Origin: Nonomuraea rhodomycinica
GTDB taxonomy: Bacteria > Actinomycetota > Actinomycetes > Streptosporangiales > Streptosporangiaceae
Direction of reading: 5' to 3'
Assembly (NCBI RefSeq): GCF_013363995.1
Contig: NZ_JABWGO010000012.1
Span: forward strand, 186,001 to 250,000
DNA length: 64,000 bases
Part shown: positions 15,422 through 22,814 of the stretch, piece after piece
Layout of the letters: the number at the start of each line of letters is the position of its first letter
Numbering within the stretch: position 1 is the first letter of the stretch
Translations under genes and position numbers: made by a program
Notes under the pieces: generated by a model
Seen by the model: the letters and a program-made list of their open reading frames with translations, nothing else
What the model was told of the DNA's origin: nothing
Database searches by the model: none

Positions 15422-16620
15422 CAGGAGGTCGCCCCCTCGGTGAGCTCGCCCGCACGCAGCTTGGCCAGGAACGTGGAGAGGTCGCCCGGGCCGGCGGAGG
15501 CGGGGTCGAGTCCGCTCATGGTCTGCGCGAACGCGGTGTTGAGCTCGGAGGTGGTGCCGGGCCAGGCGGCGACGATCTGCTGCCACACCAGATCGGCGTC
15601 CTCGCTGTCCTGCTGGGCGGCCACCCGCTCGAGACGCGGCGGCGCAGTCGGGGCCACCGGCGCGGTAGTCGGGGCACTCAGCTCGGCGCGGCGGCGCATA
15701 AACGCGACCGCGACCGGGTCCTTCTGGTCCTGCAGGTTCCGGGCGAAGCCGGCGTGCTGGGCCGCGGCCAGGTTGGTGGAAAGATCGTCCAGGGACTGCG
15801 AGCCCTGCGCGGCAGCGACGAAGTCCTCGGCCGTCGGCTTGACGGCCGGGCGAGGCGCCTCGAGGGCCGCCGCGCCTCCCTGCTCCACCTCCGGCCGCAG
15901 CTGCCCGCCGCCGACCGGCACGGTCTGCGCAGCACCGGCCAGCACCTGCCCGGCCGTGCTCCCGCGCAGCTCGACCGCGACCACGGGGAACTGCTTCGTC
16001 TTGCCCTGCGCGACCCGGGTGCGCTGCTCGATGCGCAGCCGCACGGGGATCAGCGCGTCGAGGCCAATCGACCCCTTCAGCACGTCCACGGCGGCGGCGA
16101 TCTCGTTGGCGGAGTGGTAGCTGTGCGTCTCGACCCGCCAGGCGCCGATGTCCGGCATCTCGGGCAGGATGACGTTGAGCCGAGTCGTCATCTTGCACGC
16201 CAGGTCGCGCGGCGCGACCTCGTGGAAGTTCTCGCCCCACTGCGCCCGGCACAGGCAGGGCGAGTCGGACAGGGTCTCCGTCATGCCGTCGCAGCGGCGC
16301 TGCGCTCCGCCCTTCGTCCACGTCTCGTACGCCTGGGAGAGCGGGTCGCCGGGCGGGAGGATCGCGTCGAGGCTGCTGGTCTGGGTGATGACCCGCCACT
16401 GGGCGGCGCCGTTGCCCTGGGGCTGCCACTTCTCGACCTGGCCGCCCCAGATGTCGGCGGCGGCCTGCACGTAGTGCTCGGCGTGGCTGGTGACGATCCA
16501 GGTCTGGGAGCGGACCGCGCGGGGCCGCTTGTTCGGGTCGTCGTTGGGGACGCTGTAGCCGGTGCGCAGGCGGCCGAGTTCGCGCGCCTGCCGCTGGAGG
16601 GTGATGATGCGGGAGCCCAT
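15421..16620 (-). CDS. Gp3-like / recombination directionality factor family protein
   Basis: 399 residues. The first 250 residues show the pattern I associate with the phiC31 gp3 family: ITLQRQARELGRLRTGY, an AAADIWGG element, GAQRRCDG with CLC downstream, then TTRLNVILPEMPDIGAWRVE. Gp3 proteins of serine-integrase phages control recombination direction. Here the integrase is a tyrosine type, so a different role in DNA metabolism is likely. A variable Ala/Gln-rich C-terminal region of about 130 residues follows. Fairly sure of the family, unsure of function. Confidence 0.65.
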   Translation of the reverse strand: MGSRIITLQRQARELGRLRTGYSVPNDDPNKRPRAVRSQTWIVTSHAEHYVQAAADIWGGQVEKWQPQGNGAAQWRVITQTSSLDAILPPGDPLSQAYETWTKGGAQRRCDGMTETLSDSPCLCRAQWGENFHEVAPRDLACKMTTRLNVILPEMPDIGAWRVETHSYHSANEIAAAVDVLKGSIGLDALIPVRLRIEQRTRVAQGKTKQFPVVAVELRGSTAGQVLAGAAQTVPVGGGQLRPEVEQGGAAALEAPRPAVKPTAEDFVAAAQGSQSLDDLSTNLAAAQHAGFARNLQDQKDPVAVAFMRRRAELSAPTTAPVAPTAPPRLERVAAQQDSEDADLVWQQIVAAWPGTTSELNTAFAQTMSGLDPASAGPGDLSTFLAKLRAGELTEGATS

Positions 16621-17459
16621 CAGGCGGCTGCCTTCCTGGTACGGGGCTTGCGGGCAGGGGTGTTGATCGGCTTGCACGGCTTCATGTCGAGGCCGTGCAG
16701 CACGTAGGAGGCCTGCAGAAGGCCGAGGAAGCCGGCGTGCAGTTCCCGGCTGGTGGGCACGGGGACGAAGCCGTAGTTGGTGGAGCGCAGGTTGAGGATG
16801 GCCGTGCCGACGAATTCCGGGATGGGGTGCTCGCTGTCGTCCGGGGCGAGCGCGAGCTCGGCGTAGCGGAGGGCGGACAGCTGGAGCGGGTGGTCGCGGT
16901 AGACAGTGGTGGCCGGCTTGGTGAGCGACGTCTTGATGTCGATCAGCCACAGGCCATCGGGGTGGCCGCCGGGCAGGCCCTTGAGCCGCATCCACAGGTC
17001 GGCGGTGCCGCCGTAGCGGTGGGTGCGGTCGAGGACGGTCACCTCGACGGCTTCAAGATCGGTGGCGAGGTTGACGCCGAAGTCGTCGAGGAACAGCCGG
17101 TACTGGTCGACGAACGGCTGGGCCTCCTCGTCGGGCTCGGCCGGGGCGCCGAGGGCGTGGGCTTCGGCGAGGGCGTGCACGCGGGTGCCGAGGTCGCGGC
17201 GGGATTCCCAGACGGTCTTGTGCTCGGCCTTGGCTGCCTTGATGAAGGCATCCATGGCGCTGGGGTTGCGGCTGGCGCGGATGGCGGCCGGGAGGTTGTC
17301 GGCGAAGTACTCGGCGGTGACCTTGGCGGCGGCCGGGGCGAGCGCGGGCTTGTTGAGGGTGTTGAGGACGTTGGTGACGCTGACGTAGAGATCGCCGGTG
17401 GCGGGGTCCTCGTAGTAGCGGCCGTTGTCGGTGTCGCGGGCGTGCTTGGGATTAGTCAC
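16620..17459 (-). CDS. PD-(D/E)XK nuclease (RecB/Cas4-type exonuclease)
   Basis: 279 residues. GGTADLWM supplies the first acidic residue, LIDIKTS the D-x-K pair, and LQLSALRYAEL the QxxxY motif of RecB-like nucleases, all around residues 150-205. Many actinophages encode such an exonuclease for recombination next to a Gp3-like protein. Basic tail at the C terminus. GTG start at 17459 overlaps the gene upstream. Confidence 0.82.
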   Translation of the reverse strand: MTNPKHARDTDNGRYYEDPATGDLYVSVTNVLNTLNKPALAPAAAKVTAEYFADNLPAAIRASRNPSAMDAFIKAAKAEHKTVWESRRDLGTRVHALAEAHALGAPAEPDEEAQPFVDQYRLFLDDFGVNLATDLEAVEVTVLDRTHRYGGTADLWMRLKGLPGGHPDGLWLIDIKTSLTKPATTVYRDHPLQLSALRYAELALAPDDSEHPIPEFVGTAILNLRSTNYGFVPVPTSRELHAGFLGLLQASYVLHGLDMKPCKPINTPARKPRTRKAAA

Positions 17460-17772
17460 GGTCGCGCCTTTCGTCCTCGTAGCCGAGCTCGGCCTCGTGG
17501 TCGAGGCGGGGCCCGCCCCGCCAGGTCGGCCGGGGCCGGGCCTGGGCGGGGAAGGCGTCGTACGGGTGCTCGTGAGGGTCGCCGAGGCTGGCGAGGTACT
17601 CGCTGATCTCGTCCTCGGACGGCAGCCCCTCGTACTCGGGGGTGAAGGTGCTCACCGGCAGCTCCCGCAGGTGGTGGTCGTGCGCAAGTTGACGTGGCCC
17701 TTCCGGCAGATCCAGGTGGAGGAGGTGCCGGGCGGCAGCCACGGCAGCTTCGGCGTGCGGCTCACTGGTCAC
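17452..17772 (-). CDS. Hypothetical acidic protein
   Basis: 106 residues (GTG start, MTSEPHAEAAVAAARHLLHL). His- and acid-rich with a Pro/Arg-rich C-terminal part. No recognised domain. Overlaps its neighbours by 8 and 11 bases. Confidence 0.55.
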   Translation of the reverse strand: MTSEPHAEAAVAAARHLLHLDLPEGPRQLAHDHHLRELPVSTFTPEYEGLPSEDEISEYLASLGDPHEHPYDAFPAQARPRPTWRGGPRLDHEAELGYEDERRDRD

Positions 17773-17944
17773 CGCCGTTCAGGTGGTCGCGCCAGTTGAG
17801 GAGTTCGGTGGCCGGCGAGCACAGCCGCTCGACGACGGCGGGGTCGACCTCGGCGGTCAGGAAGGCGGCGAACCGCTGGGCCTCCTGCTCGTCGGTGAAC
17901 GGCCCGAACGGGATGCGCTGCTCGGGGAGGCGGACGATCCACAT
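17762..17944 (-). CDS. Small hypothetical protein
   Basis: 60 residues, starts MWIVRLPEQRIPFGPFTDEQ. Short beta segment then a helix; resembles other small phage early proteins that have no assigned function. ATG at 17944 overlaps the upstream stop (TGATG). Confidence 0.6.
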   Translation of the reverse strand: MWIVRLPEQRIPFGPFTDEQEAQRFAAFLTAEVDPAVVERLCSPATELLNWRDHLNGGDQ

Positions 17945-18141
17945 CAGCGACCACCCCACCGGCGGGCCTTGACGGTGACCTCGGTGTCGGGGTTCACGTC
18001 CACCTGGCGGGCGCGGCCGTGCGCGGTCAAGTCCTGGTAGCGGACGCCGCTGGCGCCGAGCTTCGTGACGCGGACCGGCCGACCTTCGGCCCAGTCGGGG
18101 TTGGTGACGACGTCGTCGTCGCGCAGGTCGCGGATCTTCAT
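17944..18141 (-). CDS. Small hypothetical protein, beta-rich
   Basis: 65 residues, starts MKIRDLRDDDVVTNPDWAEG. Short strands ending in a basic tail (VKARRWGGR), perhaps a small barrel. ATG at 18141 overlaps the upstream gene (ATGA). Confidence 0.6.
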   Translation of the reverse strand: MKIRDLRDDDVVTNPDWAEGRPVRVTKLGASGVRYQDLTAHGRARQVDVNPDTEVTVKARRWGGR

Positions 18142-19154
18142 CGGGTCACCGCCACGGGGGTCACGTCGTAGTCGGCGTTCTCGCGGGCGTGGCGGGCCCG
18201 GGCGAGGGCCTCGTCGCGGGCCTGGCTGGCGGCCTTGACGCGGTCGTCGTAGGGGTCGTGCTTGGCCAGGTCGATCGCCTGGCCCGGGGTGACGTTGAAC
18301 AGGCGGGCGATCTGGGCGGCGAGGAGCATGGTGCGCTGGTGGCCGCCGCCGGCGTCGCTGCTGTGCTCGTCCACGTACGTGGCGAGCGCGGCGGTGATGC
18401 GATCCGACGCGTCGTCGGTGCGGGCCCCCTCGACCAGCTCCGTCACCTGCTGGTGGGCGGCGTGCTGCTCGACGTCCGAGATCGGGGTGGGGCTGGCGTG
18501 CGCCATCTCGGCGGCGAGCGTCTGCATCGCCCATCGGAGCGCGGCGCCGACGGCGTCGTGGTGGCGGGCGGCGCGGGCGGCGATGATGCGCAGCGCCCGC
18601 TCGACCGGGTTGCCCTGCGACGGGGTGGCGAGCCCAGCCGCGTCGAGGTCGCCGAGCGCGTCGGCGATCAGCTTGTTGGCGGTGCCGGGCACCTCGTGCA
18701 GGGGCAGGTTGGGCCGGCCGATGCGGATCGCGGTCTGGAGAGCCCCGTCGAGGATGTGGCTGCCGAACTCGTCGGCGCGGCTGGCGGCGTACCCGGCGAG
18801 CGCGGTGATGATCTGGTGGGCCGGAGCGGACCCGGTATACCGGGTTGACCGCCACTCCCGCCGGTCCTCGTCGGAGACGGCCGGCAGATACCGCTGGATC
18901 AGTCGGGCGGCGCCGCCGGTCAGCCCGGTCAGCTCGCCGGTGACGAAGCTCGCGAGCAAGTTCCGGCGGTACGGGGGCAGCTCGTTCAGGTAGGTGAGCA
19001 TGGTGAGCGCCTGCCGGTCGCGGGCGGTCATGTGGGTGATGCGCTTGCCGCCGAGCCGCTGGAGGGCGTCGGTGGCGTCGAGGATGTCGGCGGGCGCCAG
19101 CTCGATGGTGGTGCGCTCGTTGGTGGTGTCGGTGTGGTCTGCGAGAATGGTCAC
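18138..19154 (-). CDS. Large helical hypothetical protein of the early operon
   Basis: 338 residues, GTG start at 19154 preceded by GAAGGACGA. Almost wholly helical with many Ala, Asp and Arg. No Walker, nuclease or zinc motif found. The N terminus (ELAPADILDATDALQRLGGK) and a conserved-looking NELPPYRRNLLASF segment give no family I know. It is one of the first large early proteins, so a takeover or replication-support role is possible. Confidence 0.65.
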   Translation of the reverse strand: MTILADHTDTTNERTTIELAPADILDATDALQRLGGKRITHMTARDRQALTMLTYLNELPPYRRNLLASFVTGELTGLTGGAARLIQRYLPAVSDEDRREWRSTRYTGSAPAHQIITALAGYAASRADEFGSHILDGALQTAIRIGRPNLPLHEVPGTANKLIADALGDLDAAGLATPSQGNPVERALRIIAARAARHHDAVGAALRWAMQTLAAEMAHASPTPISDVEQHAAHQQVTELVEGARTDDASDRITAALATYVDEHSSDAGGGHQRTMLLAAQIARLFNVTPGQAIDLAKHDPYDDRVKAASQARDEALARARHARENADYDVTPVAVTR

Positions 19155-19228
19155 GATCTCGTCCTTCGCTCGAGTAGGGATGTGATCGGCGGGGCTCGGC
19201 CGGTGACAGCGGTCGGGCCTCGCGGCTT

Positions 19229-19477
19229 TTACGGGGTGGGGTTGTGCACGCGGGGCAGGTTGGCGACGTACGCCAGGAGCGCGGAGGCCGGGACGCGCAG
19301 CAGGGTGCGGGTGCTGCCCTGTCCGGCCACGTCCACGGCCTCGAGGAGGCCGTCGCGAATGCGGTCGTAGACTGCGTCCCTGCTGTCGAGGCCGAGCTGT
19401 TCGCACACCTGGGGGATGGTCAGCAGCAAGGGGAGCTGGAACTGCGTGTCGGCGGTCTTGCTCTTGGCGCGCTTCAC
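19229..19477 (-). CDS. Excisionase-like helix-turn-helix protein
   Basis: 82 residues. LLTIPQVCEQLGLDSRDAVY followed by a wing (GQGSTRTLLRVPASALLAYV) matches HTH_17/excisionase-type winged helices. As the second gene of the early operon with a tyrosine integrase in the same element, it is the best candidate for the excisionase. ATG at 19477 overlaps the preceding stop. Confidence 0.75.
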   Translation of the reverse strand: MKRAKSKTADTQFQLPLLLTIPQVCEQLGLDSRDAVYDRIRDGLLEAVDVAGQGSTRTLLRVPASALLAYVANLPRVHNPTP

Positions 19478-19722
19478 GACGCGACCTGCTCGTCCACGTC
19501 GAAGAGGGCTTCGATCTGCTCGCGTACGGTGTCGTCGCCGAGCAGCCGGAGGATCCCGATCACGTAAGGGCCCGACAGGTCCTTGGTCTTGCCGGTGATG
19601 ACGCGGTTGTGGATGGAGACGTGGACCCCGATGGCGCGGGCCTGGGCGCTCTGCGAGTCGAGGCCGAGCGCGGCGGCCTGATCTGCGAATTCGTCGCGGC
19701 GCAGCTTGACGTTGTGCGCCAT
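19474..19722 (-). CDS. Cro-like HTH regulator, first early gene
   Basis: 82 residues. ADQAAALGLDSQSAQARAIG followed by VSIHNRVITGKTKDLSGPYV has an XRE/Cro-type arrangement, and VHVSIHNRVITGK closely parallels VHVSIINRVVNKG in the divergent repressor at 19.9 kb. The two probably read the same operator, as Cro and CI do. ATG at 19722 has a perfect AGGAGG five bases upstream. Confidence 0.78.
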   Translation of the reverse strand: MAHNVKLRRDEFADQAAALGLDSQSAQARAIGVHVSIHNRVITGKTKDLSGPYVIGILRLLGDDTVREQIEALFDVDEQVAS

Positions 19723-19774
19723 GGCACCTCCTAGTTGAAGCTCGAACTTTGCTGTGGAGAGAAGCTGTGCCTGG

Positions 19775-19803
19775 AATCTAGTCTTCTCTGTTCAGAGAAG
19801 CAA
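19775..19803 (-). promoter_or_regulatory. Early leftward promoter
   Basis: On the minus strand TTGCTT (19803-19798) and TAGATT (19780-19775) are 17 bases apart. It points into the early operon, about 50 bases before the first ATG. The spacer is occupied by the operator palindrome listed separately. Confidence 0.72.
19783..19800. promoter_or_regulatory. Operator palindrome inside the early promoter
   Basis: CTTCTCTGTTCAGAGAAG is a perfect two-arm palindrome (8-bp arms, 2-bp centre). It fills the spacer of the leftward early promoter, so a bound dimer would block RNA polymerase. A related half-site (GGAGAGAAGC) is at 19756-19765. Likely bound by the repressor at 19.9 kb and the Cro-like protein at 19.5 kb. 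Confidence 0.75.
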
Positions 19804-19892
19804 TAGGGAAGTCAAGATTCTTTGCGCTACAAATCAGGGCTTTCACATGGGTAAACCTGGACAGTCAGGCTTCGGTGCCCTCAGCGGCCATG

Positions 19893-19920
19893 TTGTGGGA
19901 AGTGATCAGCGCGCTATCAT
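19893..19920 (+). promoter_or_regulatory. Candidate repressor promoter
   Basis: TTGTGG (19893-19898) and TATCAT (19915-19920) are 16 bases apart and point to the repressor gene. The predicted transcript would begin at or next to GTG 19929, so the repressor mRNA may be leaderless. Moderate match only. Confidence 0.4.
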
Positions 19921-19928
19921 CATTGCTC

Positions 19929-20402
19929 GTGGGCAAAATGGCAGGTCAGCTAGGCGCTTGGCTGCGCCAGGAGCTGACGCGACGCGGCTACGACCTCGCC
20001 AAGGGCGGGCAGTCGCAATTTGCGCGCGAAGCGGACGTGCACGTCTCGATCATCAACCGGGTCGTCAACAAGGGCCAAGGTGTCGAGATCGACGTCCTAC
20101 GACGGATCGGCCGGGCACTCGGCTTCAACGTCGGCGAGATGCTGGTGCTCGCTGGGCAGGTCGAGCGTGACGAGTTGCCGGTCCGCCCTCCGGAGGAACT
20201 GGAAGAGGCGTCTCATCCCGAGCCTGCGCCGGACACCAACCCGTACAGCGACCCGTACGAGCGTCAGGTGTGGGAGATGGAAGGGCTGTCGGAGTTCGTC
20301 CGCCGCTCGATGATCGTGGCCATGCAGAGCGCGATCCGGATGGAGGAGGAAGAGGACAAGCGGCCGAACGCCGACGTCCGACAGTTCCGCCGGCCCTCCT
20401 GA
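19929..20402 (+). CDS. XRE-family repressor-like protein
   Basis: 157 residues from GTG at 19929 (154 from ATG at 19938). Residues about 10-75 are an XRE-type HTH (KGGQSQFAREADVHVSIINR). The C-terminal half is acidic and ends in a helix with a run of Glu (RMEEEEDK); there is no S24 autoprotease motif (no Ser/Lys dyad context), so induction is not by LexA-like self-cleavage. It is the only rightward gene in this part and adjoins the attachment site. Likely the immunity repressor. Confidence 0.75.
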   Translation: MGKMAGQLGAWLRQELTRRGYDLAKGGQSQFAREADVHVSIINRVVNKGQGVEIDVLRRIGRALGFNVGEMLVLAGQVERDELPVRPPEELEEASHPEPAPDTNPYSDPYERQVWEMEGLSEFVRRSMIVAMQSAIRMEEEEDKRPNADVRQFRRPS

Positions 20403-20471
20403 TGGCGGTGGGGGTCCTGGTCGCCCGCCGAGACGTTGCTCTCTGTAATCTGCATCCTCGAGACCGTCTGT

Positions 20472-20524
20472 GTGCGTCAGGCGTGCGTCAAGAGGTGTCG
20501 ACACCAGTCGACACCAGTCGACAC
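20472..20524. repeat. Direct repeats near the attachment site
   Basis: GTGCGTCA occurs at 20472 and 20483. GTGTCGACAC (20495-20504, a palindrome) is followed by CAGTCGACAC at 20505 and 20515, giving a GTCGACAC core every 10 bp. This lies 60-110 bp inside the element from the tRNA fragment, where arm-type integrase or excisionase sites are expected. Confidence 0.6.
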
Positions 20525-20583
20525 GGGGCGACAGTTTTCGCAGGTAGAGAAGCATCTGCAGAGTTCTCACCTGGGGTTACTGT

Positions 20584-20630
20584 CTTCGTTCACACCGAAG
20601 AGGTCACTGGTTCGATCCCAGTATCGCCCA
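20584..20630 (+). other. 3' fragment of tRNA-Val(CAC); right attachment site
   Basis: CTTCG-TTCACAC-CGAAG forms an anticodon arm with anticodon CAC. AGGTC is the variable loop, ACTGG-TTCGATC-CCAGT the T arm, and ATCGCCC with A the 3' acceptor strand and discriminator. The expected 5' half (acceptor GGGCGAT and D arm) is missing, with element DNA in its place. This is the signature of integration into the 3' half of a tRNA gene. CCA is only partly encoded (CCG). Confidence 0.88.
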
Positions 20631-20642
20631 CCGCGAAGAGGC

Positions 20643-20676
20643 AGAAGGGGCTCCGGAGATGTCCGGGGCCCCTTCT
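20643..20676 (+). terminator. tRNA terminator hairpin
   Basis: AGAAGGGGC (20643-20651) pairs with GCCCCTTCT (20668-20676), with a smaller CCGG/CCGG stem inside. It lies 13 bases after the tRNA fragment and belongs to the original tRNA-Val transcript, so DNA from here on is chromosomal. Confidence 0.7.
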
Positions 20677-20815
20677 CGCATGCTCTCCCACCACAGGCAT
20701 CCCCGTCGCCGGCGCGCCCCGCCCCCTGTGCTGCCGGCCCGAACGTGCGGCGCGCGCATTCACCCGATCGGCACTCCATCGCCCAGGACCCGCCCCTCCC
20801 GGGTGATCATGGGGC

Positions 20816-20831
20816 GCTAATTCGTATTAGC
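20816..20831. promoter_or_regulatory. LacI-type operator 1
   Basis: GCTAATTCGTATTAGC has 6-bp inverted arms around a central CG. It matches two more sites at 22716 and 22784. A consensus -35 box TTGACA follows at 20835-20840, so binding would block the promoter of the secreted enzyme gene. The nearby LacI-family protein is the likely ligand. Confidence 0.75.
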
Positions 20832-20871
20832 TTATTGACACGCGTGACCCCGCTGCGTGACCGTGTGCGCC

Positions 20872-22709
20872 ATGCTCACTCGCCGAACCCTCCTGACCGG
20901 CGCCGGCGCGGCCGCCCTGTCCGCCGCCCTGCCGACCGGCCGCGCCGAGGCCCTCGCGCTCGCCACGCTGCCCCCCGGAGCCCCCGACCGCCGGCTCTTC
21001 GCCCCCGCCGAGCAGCGCTTCGCGACGTATCTGACCACCCTCGCCCCGATGGTCCACGACATGGACGCCTCCGGCTTCTTCGCCGGCGGCTGGTGGCGCA
21101 GCCCGGCGGCGCCGTACAACGCCCGCGTGCAGGAGCACGTCTACACGCTGGCCTGGTTCCTCACCCAGCGGCGGGCCTGGAACCCGTACTCGGGCGACCC
21201 GGCGCTCCAGAGTGCCCTCGACGCGGCGCTCGGCCACTACCTGAGCCTGCAGCACGCCGACGGATCGTTCCCGAGTACTCCAGAGGCGAGCACGGGCTCG
21301 CCCCCACCGGCTTCGCGCTGGGCTACCTCAGCAAGACCCTCGCCCTGCTGCGCCAGGCCAAGGTCCTGCCCGCCCGTCAGCCCCAGCTCGCCGCGGCGCT
21401 CAACAAGGCGGCCGCCTGGCTGCTCGACGGCTCGAACCGGTCGGCCTGGGGAAGCACACTGGCGTACGCCAACCAGACCATGGCCGGTCTCGCGGGCGCC
21501 GCCCTGACCCTGCGCCTGGACCCCGATCCGGCGCTGCAGGGGCAGCTCACCGACGCCTTCGCCCGCATGGCCCGCACCGGCCAGAGCCCCGCGGGCTTCT
21601 TCTACGAGAAGTCGGGGCCGGACCAGAACTACAACTTCGAGGTCATGCTCCCCGAGATGGCCGACGCCTGGCGCCAGTCGGGCGACCCGCACCTGGTGCG
21701 GATGGCCGCCAGGTACGCCGACTGGCTCGGCTACAACCTGCTGCGCGAGCCCGACGGGTCCGGCTGGCTGACCAACGTCGCGTCGTCCTCGCGGACCAGC
21801 ACCCGCTTCTACGACGACGTCCGGCCCGACCCGGAGCGGACCGCGCTGGCCAGCCAGTTCGTGCCGGAGGTGCCCGCGCTGGCCGCCTTCCTGTCCGCGC
21901 GCGAGGACCTGGCCGCCGCCCGCGCCGCCTGGGCCGCGGATCCCTCGCCGGTTCCCGTGCTGGCCAAGCAGGACACCTCGCCGCGCATCCTCACCCACGC
22001 CCTCTACGGCGAGCGCCATCCGCTTCGCGCGGACAAGGACGCGGCCGTCGCCGCCCTGCCCTACCTCCGCTCCAAGCGGTTCGAGGAGATCCGCGGCGAC
22101 GACGGGCAGGAGTTCTTCTTCATCCGGCGGCCCAACCTGTACCTGGGCGGCTGCTTCGGCACCAGACGGTCCAGCTCCTTCCCCCGCACCGGGCTGAGCT
22201 TCCTGTGGCATCCGGTCGCCGGGACGATCATCCAGTCGCTGAACGACAACAGCCACGCGTGCTGGGCGACGGTCTTCCCCGGCCAGCGGCCCGACGCCGA
22301 CGGCCCCATGCCGGTGGACCTCCTCGGCGGCGACCCCTACCGGCTGCGCTTCCACACGCCGGACTCCTCGGTGGTCACCGACGTCCGGATCACCGGCGGC
22401 CAGATCCGCCGCTCGGTCCAGGCGGTCTCGGCGGCCACCGAACAGATCCCGATCGTCGTGCACCCCACCGACCAGGTCACCTTCACCGACGGCACGGCCG
22501 CGCCGTACGGCGGCTCGGCGACCGCGACCGCCGACGGGTTCGAGCTGCGCCGCGGCGGGGGAGTGGTCCGCTTCAGCTGGGGCACGGCACGGCCGGCCAC
22601 CTTCGCCGTCACCTCGGTGTCCTACCTGCGGGACGGCAGGCGGCGCCTGCACGTGCTCCGGGTGCCGCACGACGGCGCCATCGAGGTCACGATCACGTTC
22701 GACTTCTGA
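20872..22709 (+). pseudogene. Secreted polysaccharide-degrading enzyme-like gene with a frameshift
   Basis: The frame beginning MLTRRTLLTGAGAAALSAAL has a Tat signal (RR) and continues to about residue 134 (ending ADGSFP); the rest, GLAPTGFALGYLSKTL onward, continues in another frame to 22709. Restoring one G in TTCCCGAGTAC (21269-21279) joins them into one 612-residue protein. The N-terminal part looks like an alpha/alpha toroid and the C-terminal part is beta-rich, as in heparinase-like lyases. It stands beside a sugar-uptake operon under a shared operator. A real loss of function or a sequencing error is equally possible. Confidence 0.75.
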
Positions 22710-22715
22710 CCCTCT

Positions 22716-22731
22716 GCTAATCCGCATTACT
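22716..22731. promoter_or_regulatory. LacI-type operator 2
   Basis: GCTAATCCGCATTACT shares the GCTAAT-N-CG-N-ATTA core with operators 1 and 3. It starts seven bases after the stop of the enzyme gene, 68 bp from operator 3, so a looped tetramer is possible. Confidence 0.65.
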
Positions 22732-22783
22732 CCCGCGCCGCCTCTTGACGGTGACGAAACGCATGCTGAACACTCACTGTCAC

Positions 22784-22799
22784 GCTAATGCGCATTACT
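22784..22799. promoter_or_regulatory. LacI-type operator 3
   Basis: GCTAATGCGCATTACT contains the perfect palindrome TAATGCGCATTA. It ends 15 bases before the regulator's ATG and overlaps the leader, so the regulator probably represses its own operon. Confidence 0.75.
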
Positions 22800-22814
22800 G
22801 CAGGGGAAGGTGAG

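Larger units (their letters stand above)
1..20630. mobile_element. Integrated prophage or phage-like element, right-hand part
   Basis: A block of about 39 leftward genes with phage-type DNA metabolism functions, a tyrosine integrase and an immunity region, ending at a fragment of a tRNA-Val gene. To the right, gene spacing and content change to ordinary chromosome. The left boundary is outside the window. A complete tRNA-Val(CAC) gene is expected at the left end, because integration into the 3' half of a tRNA gene normally rebuilds it on that side. No virion structural gene is visible. It could be the early arm of a temperate phage or a small satellite-like element. High confidence that it is mobile, low confidence on type. 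Confidence 0.9.

Noticed and set aside
20436..21270. Upstream part of the frame that continues into the enzyme gene
   Set aside because: It crosses the att site, tRNA fragment and terminator; only the part after 21.27 kb is coding, joined to the other frame by the frameshift.
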